NCBI GenBank assembly: GCA_003170275.1
Contig: PNAM01000108.1
Location: 23,540 to 73,283, forward strand
DNA from: Myxococcales bacterium
GTDB lineage: Bacteria > Myxococcota_A > Polyangia > Palsa-1104
Direction of reading: 5' to 3'
DNA length: 49,744 nucleotides
Made by a program: the position numbers and the translations under genes. The notes beneath the pieces are model-generated. The model ran no database searches, was not told where the DNA came from, and worked only from the letters and a program-made list of their open reading frames with translations. Shown here piece by piece: positions 8,058 through 16,895 of the stretch (positions are counted from its first letter, which is position 1; each line of letters opens with the position of its first letter).

Positions 8058-8092
8058 TGTGGCGTGATCTATTGTATCAGAAATTACCCTAA

Positions 8093-8998
8093 GTGCGGGT
8101 CAAGATAGTGTGGCATGTTCGCGGGGTGATTCGCTTCTCGTGGTGCCTGGCGGTGTTGATGGGGGCGACCGCGCCGGCCCTGGCGCAGGACGCCGGGGTC
8201 CTCGATGCCCAGGGGAAGGTCATCTTCGGGACCGAAGGCGCGCCGATCAGCGGCGACGTGGCGACCTTCACCGACGACGATCCCAGCGCGCTGGCGAGCG
8301 ATTTCACGGTGATGATCGACTGGGGCGACGGTGCGCACGGCCCCGGCACGGTGACGGGATCGACCGGCGCCTTCACCGTCGGCGGCACCCACACCTACGC
8401 CGATGAAGGCTCGTTCTCCGTCGCCGTGAGCATCGGCGCGGCGAATGGCGCGACCGCGATGGCGACCGGCACTGCGCACGTGAACGACGCGTCGCTCACG
8501 GCCATCGGGCGACCGGTGACGGCGACGGTGGGCGTGCCGTTCTCCGGCGACGTGATGGATTTTCACGATCTCAACCCGGGCGGTACCCTGGCAGACTTCA
8601 CGGCCTCCATAGATTGGGGCGACGGCGTGGTCTCGACCGGAACCGTGCTGGCAGGAACTCCGAGCGGCCTTTCGGTGAACGGCACCCACACCTACACCTC
8701 GGTCGGGAGCTTTTCGGTGGTCTCGTCCGTGCTGGACGTCGGAGGGGTCGGCGCCACCGTGGTCGGCACCGCGACGGTCTCAAGCCCGGTCGGGTTGGAG
8801 GACGCCGTGTTCGATCTGGCCGTTCCCGATCTCGAGCCGCCGGATCTCGCGACTCCGGATCTCGGACCCGCGGTCGAAGCCGGCGGCGGCTGTGGCTGCG
8901 AGCTGGGCGCGGCGTCGACCGGTGGAGCGGCCGGCCTCTTGCTCGCGCTGGGGCTGGCCGCGCTGGGGATCGCGCTCGCCCGTAACAAGCGGACTTAA
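8093..8998 (+). CDS. PKD-repeat protein with MYXO-CTERM-like sorting tail
   Basis: This protein of about 301 residues has an N-terminal signal peptide (…RFSWCLAVLMGATAPALA), two PKD-like repeats of about 95 residues each containing IDWGDG and GTHTY, and a linker with a PDL tract (residues 241-258). A tail follows with GGGCGC (Cys267 and Cys269), a hydrophobic helix (LLLALGLAALGIALA) and the basic end RNKRT. That tripartite tail matches the MYXO-CTERM surface-anchoring signal known from Myxococcota. The start is GTG 8093, or GTG 8126, which gives a compact signal peptide; neither has a strong Shine-Dalgarno. It diverges from the FG-GAP gene by 35 bp. Its TAA overlaps the TAA of the convergent cupin gene on the shared TTAA. 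Confidence 0.85.
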   Translation: MRVKIVWHVRGVIRFSWCLAVLMGATAPALAQDAGVLDAQGKVIFGTEGAPISGDVATFTDDDPSALASDFTVMIDWGDGAHGPGTVTGSTGAFTVGGTHTYADEGSFSVAVSIGAANGATAMATGTAHVNDASLTAIGRPVTATVGVPFSGDVMDFHDLNPGGTLADFTASIDWGDGVVSTGTVLAGTPSGLSVNGTHTYTSVGSFSVVSSVLDVGGVGATVVGTATVSSPVGLEDAVFDLAVPDLEPPDLATPDLGPAVEAGGGCGCELGAASTGGAAGLLLALGLAALGIALARNKRT

Positions 8999-9507
8999 CT
9001 TTTTAACTTATTAGTGGCGCGCACCGCGTCGGGCAGCCCATCGTGCGGGCCGAGCGGGCGCGCGGGCGGATGCGGCCAGCGCTGCTCGGGCGGCATCCCC
9101 GGAAAGCCTTCGGGCTTGAGCGCGTAGTGGCAGCGGTTGTCGGCGAATTTCTCGCCGATGCACAACAGCCGCACCGGCGCGTCGCTGTTGTTGAGGATGG
9201 TGTGGGCGATTCCAGTGCCGGGCACGAACGCGATGCAGTCGCCGGGCGACATGCGATGCAGCTCGCCGTCAATCCACGCGTGCGGGTGACCCTCGAGCAC
9301 GAACACCAGCTCCTCTTCCTTCTCCTCGGCGTGCGGCCACGACGTGCGCGATCCGGGCGGCAGGTGCTCGTGCCAGACCCCGAGCCGGGTGAGGCCGAGC
9401 GCGCGCGACAGCAGCGTCCCCTCGCTCATCTGTTCGTCCTCGCCGGGGTACACCTCGCGGCGCGCAGGGAGATCGCTGAGGTGACGGAGAAACGGTGGGC
9501 GGGTCAT
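8995..9507 (-). CDS. Cupin-domain protein
   Basis: This 170-residue single-domain cupin is read from ATG 9507 behind a GGAGGT Shine-Dalgarno 8 nt upstream, which is better supported than the start at 9531. The first cupin motif is PGSRTSWPHAEEKEEELVFVLEGHPHAWIDG and the second is PGDCIAFVPGTGIAHTILNNSD. His and Glu metal ligands appear to be present, although motif 1 reads H-A-E-E-K-E-E-E rather than the strict HxH. The C-terminal tail is Pro-rich. It may be a sugar isomerase-like or dioxygenase-like cupin; the substrate cannot be told. It follows the serine hydrolase gene by 4 bp and is probably in the selD operon. Confidence 0.85.
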   Translation of the reverse strand: MTRPPFLRHLSDLPARREVYPGEDEQMSEGTLLSRALGLTRLGVWHEHLPPGSRTSWPHAEEKEEELVFVLEGHPHAWIDGELHRMSPGDCIAFVPGTGIAHTILNNSDAPVRLLCIGEKFADNRCHYALKPEGFPGMPPEQRWPHPPARPLGPHDGLPDAVRATNKLKS

Positions 9508-9511
9508 GCGG

Positions 9512-10891
9512 CTACCTCCGGCGTTTGCCATGCTGGTCGTGGCCGTTCTGGTGCAACACGAGCTCGACGATCGCGCCCGAGGCGTCCTTGACGAAGTCGA
9601 TCTCGGCGGCCACCACGCGCAAGAAGAAATGGCTCTCGCTCGACGGGAACAGCCGGAACGCCGGTTGGCCGGTGGCCTGTCCGGTCAGGTGGTCTTCGAC
9701 GCGCTTCACCTCGATCGCGAAGCTGGGCGACAGCTCGTACACGCCGACCAGCGCGTCGAGCTGCGCCGGCGCCAGCGTCACCGTCGGGCGCGCGGGATCC
9801 GCGGTGGGCGGCGCAGGCTCGCCGGCGAGCCGTCGCAGGAGTCGATAGCCGATGCCGTCGACCACCCCGGCCGCGCTGTTGGCGAGCACCACCACGCCGA
9901 GCTGCTTCTGCGGATCGAACGCGAGGTAGCTGTGAAACCCGGCGGTCTGGCCGTTGTGCCAGATCGTGCGCCCGACGTCGCGCACGTGCCAGCCGAGCCC
10001 GATCGCGCCCGGCACGCCCTCGGTGTCGTGGCGCGGCACGTGCGTGAGCGCGATGGCGGCGGAGAGCGGCGAGCGCAGCTGCGCCAGTTGCGCTCGCAGG
10101 AAGATCAGCAGGTCCTCGGCGTTCGAGCGGATGCCGCCCGCGCCGGCGAGCACGGCAAAGTCCCATGGCCCCACCGCGCGGCCGGCGTCGTCGTGACCTT
10201 CGGCCAGACGCGCGCGCTCGTCGGTGGACAGGGTGACCTTGGTGCTCTTCATGCCGAGCGGGCCGGTGATGCGATCCCTGAGGAGCGCGTCGTAGCTCTG
10301 CTTGCCGACCAGCGTGAGGATGTGCCCGAGCAGGCCGGCGCCCAGGTTCGAGTACTCGTAGACCGCGCCGGGATCGCGCGCGAGCTTGTACGACGAGAGG
10401 AACGCGTAGAGCTGCTCGGGCGTGTAGTCGAGGTACGGATTTTTCGGATCCTTGGGCGCGAAGTTGGCCGGCATGCGCGGCAGGCCCGACGAGTGCGTGG
10501 CCAGGTGTGCGAGGGTGATCTCGCGACCGTCGTGCGTCGGGACCTGCACGCCCGCCGGCAGGTACTTGCGGATCGGATCGTCGAGCGCGACCAGCTTGCG
10601 CTCGACGAAGTCGGCGAGCAGCAGCGAGGTGAACACCTTCGAGGCGGAGCCGATCTCGAACAGCGTCTTGCCGTCGGGGGCCCGCGGGTCGGCGAGCGCG
10701 GTGCGGCCGAACCCGAACACGCGGGTCGCGCCCTTGCCATCGACCACGCCGACCACCAGCCCGATCACGTCACTGCCGTCGACGGCGGGCTTGGCGAGCG
10801 CGGCGACCCGAGCGGCGAGCTCGTCCTCGGCGCGCGCGGTGAGCGGCAGCAATGCGGCGAAGAGCAGGGCGAGCGCGCGCGTCACCAGCAT
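9512..10891 (-). CDS. Serine hydrolase, class C beta-lactamase/PBP4* family
   Basis: This 459-residue exported protein has a signal peptide MLVTRALALLFAALLPLTARA and the penicilloyl-serine transferase fold of class C beta-lactamase-related proteins. The nucleophile motif is S82-A-S-K85, the second motif is YSN (VYEYSNLGAGLLG), and the third is HNG (IWHNGQTAGF). The last 100 residues form a beta-rich domain typical of these enzymes. Likely activities are D-aminopeptidase, esterase or DD-carboxypeptidase in the periplasm; true beta-lactamase activity cannot be inferred. Its ATG shares a base with the TGA of selD (TGATG), implying coupled translation although no functional link to selenium is evident. 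Confidence 0.9.
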   Translation of the reverse strand: MLVTRALALLFAALLPLTARAEDELAARVAALAKPAVDGSDVIGLVVGVVDGKGATRVFGFGRTALADPRAPDGKTLFEIGSASKVFTSLLLADFVERKLVALDDPIRKYLPAGVQVPTHDGREITLAHLATHSSGLPRMPANFAPKDPKNPYLDYTPEQLYAFLSSYKLARDPGAVYEYSNLGAGLLGHILTLVGKQSYDALLRDRITGPLGMKSTKVTLSTDERARLAEGHDDAGRAVGPWDFAVLAGAGGIRSNAEDLLIFLRAQLAQLRSPLSAAIALTHVPRHDTEGVPGAIGLGWHVRDVGRTIWHNGQTAGFHSYLAFDPQKQLGVVVLANSAAGVVDGIGYRLLRRLAGEPAPPTADPARPTVTLAPAQLDALVGVYELSPSFAIEVKRVEDHLTGQATGQPAFRLFPSSESHFFLRVVAAEIDFVKDASGAIVELVLHQNGHDQHGKRRR

Positions 10892-11949
10892 CAGGCCACG
10901 TCGATCTGACCGACCGATTCGGCCTCGACCAGCCGGCCGACGATCGCGCGCACGCCGACGGCGCGAGCGGCGAGCGCCTGGATCAGCGCCTCGACCTTCT
11001 CCGGCGCGACCGCCATCAACAGCCCGCCCGAGGTCTGCGCGTCGGCGAGCAGGAGCTGCAGGTGCGGCGCGATGCCGGCGGCGAAGCGCGTGTTCGGCGC
11101 GGCGTAGGCGAGGTTGCGCTTCGAGCCGCCCGGGCACACATCCTCGGCCGCGAGCTCGATCACCCCGTCGAAGAACGGGATCTGCGCCAGCTCGAGCCGC
11201 GCGCCGAGCGGCCGGCCCAGCTTGGCGCCCGACGCGCGCAAGAGGTTGCCGAGATGGCCGAGCAGGCCGAACCCGGTCACGTCGGTCGCGGCGTGCACGC
11301 CGACCTCGACCATCGCTTCGGCCGCGTGGTGATTGAGCTCGGTCATACTGTCGATCGCCGGCCGCAGCTGCTCGCTCGTGAGGTGCCCGCGCTTGACCGC
11401 GGTGGTCAGCACGCCGGTGCCGAGCCGCTTGGTGAACACCAGCACGTCGCCCGGCTGCGCGCCGTCGATGGAGACGATCTTCTTGGGGTGCACCAACCCG
11501 GTGACGAATAGCCCGAACTTCGGCTCCTCGTCGACGATCGAGTGTCCCCCCGCGATCGCGATGCCCGCCGCCTCGCACACCACGCCCGCGCCGCGCAGCA
11601 CCTGCCCGAGCGAATCGGTGCCGAGCGTGGAGACCGGCCAGGCGACGAAGCTGAGCGCGCTCAGCGGGCGCGCGCCCATCGCGTAGATGTCGCTCAGCGA
11701 GTTGGTCGCCGCGATGCGCCCGAAGTCGTACGGGTCGTCGACGATCGGCGTGAAGATGTCGACGGTCTCGACCAGCGCCAGCTCGTCGGTCAGCAGGATG
11801 ACCGCGGCGTCGTCGCTGGTGTCGAGGCCGACCAGCACGCGCGGATCGTGCGCCTTGGGCAGATGGGCGAGCGCGGCGTGCAGATCGGCCTGCCCGATCT
11901 TGGCGGCGCAGCCGGCGGTCTTGGACAGCTTGGTCAGTTGGAGGGTCAT
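10891..11949 (-). CDS. selD: Selenophosphate synthetase (selenide, water dikinase)
   Basis: SelD makes monoselenophosphate from selenide and ATP for selenocysteine or 2-selenouridine synthesis. The 352-residue protein has the N-terminal catalytic segment TAGCAAKIGQADL: Cys14 and Lys17 match the essential Cys17 and Lys20 of the E. coli enzyme, while the second Cys of the E. coli GCGCK motif is Ala here. It keeps the Asp-rich ATP/Mg loops (TSDDAAV, VDIFTPIVDDPYDFG), AATNSLSDIYAMG, and the C-terminal AIR-synthase-like domain (DVTGFGLLGH, ADAQTSGGLL). No selA, selB or selenoprotein is recognisable in the window. It diverges from map by 48 bp and heads a probable operon with the serine hydrolase and cupin. 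Confidence 0.96.
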   Translation of the reverse strand: MTLQLTKLSKTAGCAAKIGQADLHAALAHLPKAHDPRVLVGLDTSDDAAVILLTDELALVETVDIFTPIVDDPYDFGRIAATNSLSDIYAMGARPLSALSFVAWPVSTLGTDSLGQVLRGAGVVCEAAGIAIAGGHSIVDEEPKFGLFVTGLVHPKKIVSIDGAQPGDVLVFTKRLGTGVLTTAVKRGHLTSEQLRPAIDSMTELNHHAAEAMVEVGVHAATDVTGFGLLGHLGNLLRASGAKLGRPLGARLELAQIPFFDGVIELAAEDVCPGGSKRNLAYAAPNTRFAAGIAPHLQLLLADAQTSGGLLMAVAPEKVEALIQALAARAVGVRAIVGRLVEAESVGQIDVA

Positions 11950-11997
11950 TGGGATTCTCTTTGCGCGGATGGTACCAGCAACGGGTAGACTGTCGAG

Positions 11998-12843
11998 ATG
12001 AGCACGGTCCGACCGGGCCGCGTCGGTCCGCAGCGCGGCGTCCCCGTCGAGATCGTGCGACCGGAGTACGCCGCGACCGGGCACCCTCGCCACGCGGGCG
12101 ACCCCGGGCCGCTCGACGCAGCCACGCTCGCGCGCATGCGCCGCGCCTGCCGGGCCGCGGCGGCGGTGCTCGCGGAGATCGGCCCGCTGGTCGCGCCCGG
12201 CGTGACCACCGATTCGATCGACGCCGCCACGCACGCGGCGTACCTGGCGCGCGGCGGCTACCCATCGACGCTCAACTACCACGGCTTCCCGAAGTCGCTG
12301 TGCACCTCGGTGAACGAGGTGGTGTGCCACGGCATCCCCGACGACCGGCGGTTGCAGGAGGGGGACATCGTCAACCTCGACGTGACCGTCTATCTCGAGG
12401 GCGTGCACGGCGACTGCAGCGCGACCTACGCGGTCGGCCGCATCGACGCCGAGTCCGAGCGGCTGGTGCGCGTGACGCGCGAGTGCCTCGATCGCGGCAT
12501 CGCCGCGGTGCGGCCGGGGCGCCCGATCGCCGACATCGGCCGCGCAATCGAGCCGTTCGCGCGCGAGCATGGTTACGGGGTGGTGCGAAACTACGGCGGG
12601 CACGGCATCGGCACCGCGTTCCACACCGGGCTGCACGTGCCGCATCACATCGAGCCGCGCGCGTCGACCCTGATGCGCCCGGGCATGGTGTTCACCATCG
12701 AGCCGATGCTCACCATGGGCACGCACGAGACCCTCGAGTGGCCCGACGGCTGGACGGTGGTGACCGCCGACGGGCGGCGCTCTGCGCAGTTCGAGCACAC
12801 CGTGCTGGTCACCGAAGCCGGCGTCGAGATCTTGACGCGGTAG
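11998..12843 (+). CDS. map: Methionine aminopeptidase, type I
   Basis: This 281-residue cytoplasmic metalloprotease removes N-terminal Met. All five metal ligands are visible: two Asp in VNLDVTVYLEGVHGDCSAT, His in NYGGHGIGTAFHT, Glu in FTIEPML and Glu in AQFEHTVLV. The N-terminal extension of about 35 residues (RPGRVGPQRGVPVEIVRPEY) resembles the proline-rich linker of the longer type Ic-like enzymes, but no zinc-finger cysteines precede it. Start ATG 11998 follows a short divergent promoter region. The TAG stop abuts the stop of the convergent gene with no spacer (TAGCTA). Confidence 0.95.
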   Translation: MSTVRPGRVGPQRGVPVEIVRPEYAATGHPRHAGDPGPLDAATLARMRRACRAAAAVLAEIGPLVAPGVTTDSIDAATHAAYLARGGYPSTLNYHGFPKSLCTSVNEVVCHGIPDDRRLQEGDIVNLDVTVYLEGVHGDCSATYAVGRIDAESERLVRVTRECLDRGIAAVRPGRPIADIGRAIEPFAREHGYGVVRNYGGHGIGTAFHTGLHVPHHIEPRASTLMRPGMVFTIEPMLTMGTHETLEWPDGWTVVTADGRRSAQFEHTVLVTEAGVEILTR

Positions 12844-14727
12844 CTATTGCACGAGGACCAGCGAGCGGCAGCTCTCGTCTTCGGGGAGCGGCGCGGCGTA
12901 GTGCGCGACCGGACCGGCGACCGACGGTAGGCTCTGCACGCAGACGCGGTGGATCTGGCCGTCGGCGGCGAGCGGCGTCGGGGTGAGCGTGACCACCTTG
13001 CGAGCGGGCGCGCCGGCCGCGCAGGTCGCCACGCCGTCGTCGACGCCATCCAGCTTGAGCTTCACCGTCGTCGATTGACCGCACACGATCTCCACCGACG
13101 CGAGCGAGGCCAGCTTCTGCGCGGTGGCGAGATCGGCGGAGATCATCGCGCCCACGTAGCCGACCGCCGGTGTGTTCGCGCCGCCGATCGCCTGCGGCAG
13201 TCCGACGTCGACGCGGATGCGCCCGTTGGCGCCTGCGGAGCCGGGCGCGCCGAGCAGCACGCCCGGGCCGCCGTTGCCCTTGTCGGCGTGCAGCTGGCCG
13301 AGCGCGAGCGCGCCGCGCGACTGGAAGAGCACGCTGCCGCCCGAGCCGCCGCCGCCGCCGCTGGCCAGGATCAGCCCCACGGCCGACTCGCCGTCGACGC
13401 CGTTGGCGCTCACCGCGCCGGTGACGCTGATCGAGCCGGCCAGGATGCGCAGCACGCCGCCGCCAGCGCCGCCCGCCGCGTTGCCGTGACCGCCGCCGGA
13501 TCCGCCGGGCAGCGAGATCAGCGACGGGTCGCCGTACGCCGCGCCCCCGCTTGCACCGCCGCCGCCCACCGTCGCGTAGCCGGCGCCGCCGCCGCCCGCG
13601 CCGGGGCTGCCGTGTCCGGGGCCGTTGGCTGCGCTGGTGCACGCGCCCGCGCTGCAGCCGGGGAATCCGCCCGTCGCCGAATTCACGGTCAGGTTGTCGA
13701 CCGAAAACGCGCCCATCACCAGCAGGAACGCCGGGCCCGGGCCCGGACCGTTGAGCGTGAGCGTCGATCCGCCCGGCAAGGTGACGCTCGAATACAGCAC
13801 CGCGGGCCCGGTGGTGGCGGGGGCCGCGGCCGCGCTGGTCAGCTCGTCGAGCGCGACGGTCGGAAAGGTCATGGTCGGGGGCATCGCGTTGCCGCCGAAG
13901 GTGAGCTTGATGTTGGTCGTGCCGGCCGCCGCGCCGCGCGTGAGGTCGACCGGGATGCGCAGCGAGCTGGCGAGCTGGGTCCCGTCGGTGGAGACCAACA
14001 AAGGGCCGACGGTGACGCCGTTCGACGCGGTCACCGAGCCCACCGCCTGCAGGTTCGCGCCGGTGACCAGCAGCGCGACGCCCGAGCCGGACGCGGCGGT
14101 CGAGGCCTCGCCTTCGTAGACCGACGAGCCGAACGAGCCGGCGACCGTTACGGTGGACACGATCGGCACTCCGGCCAGATCGGGCGGCATCGATCCATCG
14201 CCCGACATCATCGTCGCGTCCAGCGTGGGCGCCAGATCGGGCGGCATCGTCAGATCGTCCGGCACCGACAGATCGGGCGGCTCGGCCAGGTCGGGCGTTG
14301 CGAGATCTTCGCCGGCGAGATCGGTGCTCGCCAGATCTTCGACGCCCAGATCGAACGTGCCGCCGACGCGCACCGCGGCGATCGCCCGGGCGCTCGAGCC
14401 GTCGACCGCCGTGACCACCACGTCGTAGACGCCGGGCGCCAGCCCGGGCGGAACGACGGTCGTGAGCGTGTGATCGTCGACGCGCGTCACCGACGCCGGA
14501 TCGAGGACCAGGTCACCGACGCGCACGCCGAACGAGAGGTCGATCGCGATCGGCGCGTGATCGTCGACGTGGGTGCGCGCGAGGCCGTAGAACCCGCTCC
14601 CGCGCAGCGTCACCGGCGTCGGGCTGAAGGCCGAGACCAGCGACGGCTCGACCGCGTCGAGCGCCAGCCCGTCGCGACCGCCGCAGCCGGCGACCAGCAC
14701 GATCGCCACCAGGCCCAGCCGCCTCAC
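12844..14727 (-). CDS. TIG-domain lipoprotein with PDL tract and Gly-rich region
   Basis: This 627-residue lipoprotein has the lipobox VAGC (Cys15). Residues 25-122 form an IPT/TIG Ig-like domain (LVSAFSPTPVTLRGSGFYG). Residues 126-185 form a low-complexity tract of repeated Asp-Leu units (EDLATPDLAEPPDLSVPDDL). A second Ig-like domain and a glycine-rich segment around residues 370-470 (GAGGGGAGYATVGGGGASGG) follow, then a C-terminal beta-rich part. It is likely a surface-exposed structural or adhesive protein. Its ATG overlaps the last 4 bases of the barrel gene upstream, so it is the last gene of a five-gene operon with two histidine kinases, a FecR protein and an outer-membrane protein. 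No catalytic motif is seen. Confidence 0.82.
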   Translation of the reverse strand: MRRLGLVAIVLVAGCGGRDGLALDAVEPSLVSAFSPTPVTLRGSGFYGLARTHVDDHAPIAIDLSFGVRVGDLVLDPASVTRVDDHTLTTVVPPGLAPGVYDVVVTAVDGSSARAIAAVRVGGTFDLGVEDLASTDLAGEDLATPDLAEPPDLSVPDDLTMPPDLAPTLDATMMSGDGSMPPDLAGVPIVSTVTVAGSFGSSVYEGEASTAASGSGVALLVTGANLQAVGSVTASNGVTVGPLLVSTDGTQLASSLRIPVDLTRGAAAGTTNIKLTFGGNAMPPTMTFPTVALDELTSAAAAPATTGPAVLYSSVTLPGGSTLTLNGPGPGPAFLLVMGAFSVDNLTVNSATGGFPGCSAGACTSAANGPGHGSPGAGGGGAGYATVGGGGASGGAAYGDPSLISLPGGSGGGHGNAAGGAGGGVLRILAGSISVTGAVSANGVDGESAVGLILASGGGGGSGGSVLFQSRGALALGQLHADKGNGGPGVLLGAPGSAGANGRIRVDVGLPQAIGGANTPAVGYVGAMISADLATAQKLASLASVEIVCGQSTTVKLKLDGVDDGVATCAAGAPARKVVTLTPTPLAADGQIHRVCVQSLPSVAGPVAHYAAPLPEDESCRSLVLVQ

Positions 14728-16895
14728 AGGTCCACCCGGTACCCGCCGGTGGCCGCGATCCCGCCGAAATTTCCCGCCAGCGCGGGGTCGCCGCTCGGCG
14801 CGTACAGGTAGCCGACCTCGACCACGAGGCGGCCGAAGCGCACGTCGAGGTCCGCGCCGAGGTGCGCGGCGAACAGGCCCAGCGCGCTGGTCGCGATCTG
14901 GTTGCCGATGGTGCTCGAGCGGGTCGAGCTGACCGGCACGAGCACGCCGCCGCCCACGCCCAGATAGATCGCTGCAATCCCGAGCGGGATCTGATAGCTC
15001 ACCCGCGCGAGCACCGGGAAGGCGTCGACCGTGAGCACGATCGGATCAGCGCCGCCCTGGTCGTGCTCGGCGTGGTAGTAGCCCGCCTCGACGCCGACCG
15101 AAAGGTTGCGGCGCAGCCACGGCAAACGATAGAGGAGGTCGGCGAGCACCAGCGCGCCGCCGAGCTTGCCGAAGTTGTTCAGGTAGCCGATGCGCGCGGC
15201 GAGGGCGAAGGCGCGCGGCGCGGCCAACAGGCGGATCGCCAGCGATGTGCTGGCGCCGGTCGCCGGATCGCGGAGCGTGACCCGGTCCTGACCCCCGCGG
15301 CGCGAAAAGGGCGCGATGTAATCGAGCGTGACGCTGCGCCCCTCGACAGGCGCGCGAGCAGCCACGTGGCCTTGCGCGCTGCCGACCACCCCGGCGGCCG
15401 GGGCGGGGTTGCCGAACGCGTCCTCGGCGCGCACCGTCAGCTCGCCGCGACTCGCGCCGTCGGCGATGCGACTGCCCGGCGCGTCGAGGACGATCAGCCG
15501 CTCGACGCGGCCCGCCGCGAGCGGGACCACCAGCTCCGCCGCGAGCGCCGGCTTGACCACGTGCGCGCGCAAGATCGCGCGGGGGCCGGGCAGCCGGTCG
15601 GGCAGTTGCCAGCGCACGGTCGCGCCGGTCGCTTGCTCCTGCCGATCGACCAGCGTGCCGGTGTCCGCGCTCAGCTCGATCTCCACCACGCGCGGCGGAT
15701 GCGTGCCGGGATACTGCAGCGTCGCGCGGATCGCCAGCGGGCCCGAACCGGCGACGAACGCCGCGCTCGAGGCGGTCAGCGTCAACGCGGTGGGCGAGTC
15801 GCCGATCGGGCTCATGCTGCAGTGCCCGGCCGAGCTCGGCTCGCCTTCGAGCGCCGCGCGCACCTCGATCCGCTGATCCGCCACTGCGGGGTGGTAGACC
15901 GCCGCCCAGTGGCCGACCGCGATCCGCACGGTGAGGTCGAACGTGCCCGACGCGGCGCCCAGCCGGATCGGCAGGTCGGGCTCGGCGCGCGCGCCGGCGC
16001 CGTCGACGAGCAGCAGGTGCACCGAGTCGCCGCTGCACACCGGCAACAGGCGGCCAATGGGCGGCGAGGCGAGATCGAACGGCGTCTCCTTGGAGTTGCC
16101 GAGCGGATCGACCGCGTGCGTGACGCCGGTCTTGACTCCGGGCGGCGCGGCGACGATCGAGAGCGCCTGGCCGGTCGCGTCGGCGCGAAACGGTCCGAAG
16201 CGCTGGTCGCCGATGGTCAGCTCGAGCTGCGACGAGGGCTTGGTCCTGGTGCGCACCTTGCCGAGCCCGTGCAGCGGCAGCGTCAGCCAGTCGACCGTGC
16301 CGTTGTCGTCGAACGCAGCGAGGATGGCGATCTGCGGAAACTTCTCCGAGGGCGGCGTATACGCGACCCGCCAGCGGCCGTCGGGCGCCGCCTCCAGCGC
16401 GCCGAGCCGGCCCACGTTCACCGCCACCTGCGGCGGCCGCGCGGTGTGCTTGAGCGTGATGGTCACCGCGCCTTCCCCGCCGAGCACCACGTACGCCGGA
16501 CCGCGCAGATCGTACGGCCCGTCGCTGGCGCGCTCGGCGATCGGCGTCGCCACCGGCCGCACCAGGATGGTCACCGGCGCCGATCGGATCACGCCGCCGA
16601 TCTTGGCCGCCACGTGCACCTCGCTCGGCGCCGCCACGCGCGGCGGCAGGTAGTCGATCTCGAACGCCCCGTCTGCCAGGGGCCGGCTCTTGCCCACCAC
16701 ACCGGCGTCCGCGTCGACGGTCACCTCGCCCAGCCCGCGCGCGTCTTCGTTCGGCGTCGCTTCCAGCCGGAGCGGCACCACGGTGTGCCCGTCGCTCTCG
16801 ATCGACGGCGGGGCCGACAGTCGCAGGCGCAGCTCGCCTGCCTGCCCCAGCCCCGGCAAGAGCGCGGCGACGAGCAGCGCGGCGCGGCTCACCAT
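14724..16895 (-). CDS. Exported Ig-like protein with C-terminal outer-membrane barrel
   Basis: This 723-residue protein starts with a signal peptide (MVSRAALLVAALLPGLGQAG). Residues 20-530 are a chain of Ig-like/invasin-type beta domains (for example AEDAFGNPAPAAGVVGSAQG). From about residue 560 the sequence changes to alternating amphipathic strands (RIGYLNNFGKLGGALVLADLLYR, NLSVGVEAGYYHAE, VLARVSYQIPLGIAAIYLGVG, GRLVVEVGYLYAPSGD), consistent with an outer-membrane beta-barrel ending in GGYRVDL. The start ATG 16895 overlaps the FecR gene by 7 bp, and the stop overlaps the TIG lipoprotein start by 4 bp. The protein probably displays or exports a periplasmic domain in this envelope-sensing operon. 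No enzymatic motif is visible. Confidence 0.78.
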   Translation of the reverse strand: MVSRAALLVAALLPGLGQAGELRLRLSAPPSIESDGHTVVPLRLEATPNEDARGLGEVTVDADAGVVGKSRPLADGAFEIDYLPPRVAAPSEVHVAAKIGGVIRSAPVTILVRPVATPIAERASDGPYDLRGPAYVVLGGEGAVTITLKHTARPPQVAVNVGRLGALEAAPDGRWRVAYTPPSEKFPQIAILAAFDDNGTVDWLTLPLHGLGKVRTRTKPSSQLELTIGDQRFGPFRADATGQALSIVAAPPGVKTGVTHAVDPLGNSKETPFDLASPPIGRLLPVCSGDSVHLLLVDGAGARAEPDLPIRLGAASGTFDLTVRIAVGHWAAVYHPAVADQRIEVRAALEGEPSSAGHCSMSPIGDSPTALTLTASSAAFVAGSGPLAIRATLQYPGTHPPRVVEIELSADTGTLVDRQEQATGATVRWQLPDRLPGPRAILRAHVVKPALAAELVVPLAAGRVERLIVLDAPGSRIADGASRGELTVRAEDAFGNPAPAAGVVGSAQGHVAARAPVEGRSVTLDYIAPFSRRGGQDRVTLRDPATGASTSLAIRLLAAPRAFALAARIGYLNNFGKLGGALVLADLLYRLPWLRRNLSVGVEAGYYHAEHDQGGADPIVLTVDAFPVLARVSYQIPLGIAAIYLGVGGGVLVPVSSTRSSTIGNQIATSALGLFAAHLGADLDVRFGRLVVEVGYLYAPSGDPALAGNFGGIAATGGYRVDL

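Noticed and set aside
8071..8103. TTGACC and TACAAT upstream of the FG-GAP gene on the minus strand
   Set aside because: The spacer is 21 bp, too long for a standard sigma-70 promoter, although the region is AT-rich and probably contains one.
9512..12265. A single 917-residue protein in the frame covering the serine hydrolase and selD
   Set aside because: Only the 9512-10891 part has protein-like composition; the rest is a shadow of selD, and the TGATG junction gives a proper start.
13300..13620. Short repeated GC-rich units that could look like a CRISPR or satellite array
   Set aside because: They are the codons of the Gly-rich segment of the TIG lipoprotein; spacing is irregular and follows the reading frame.
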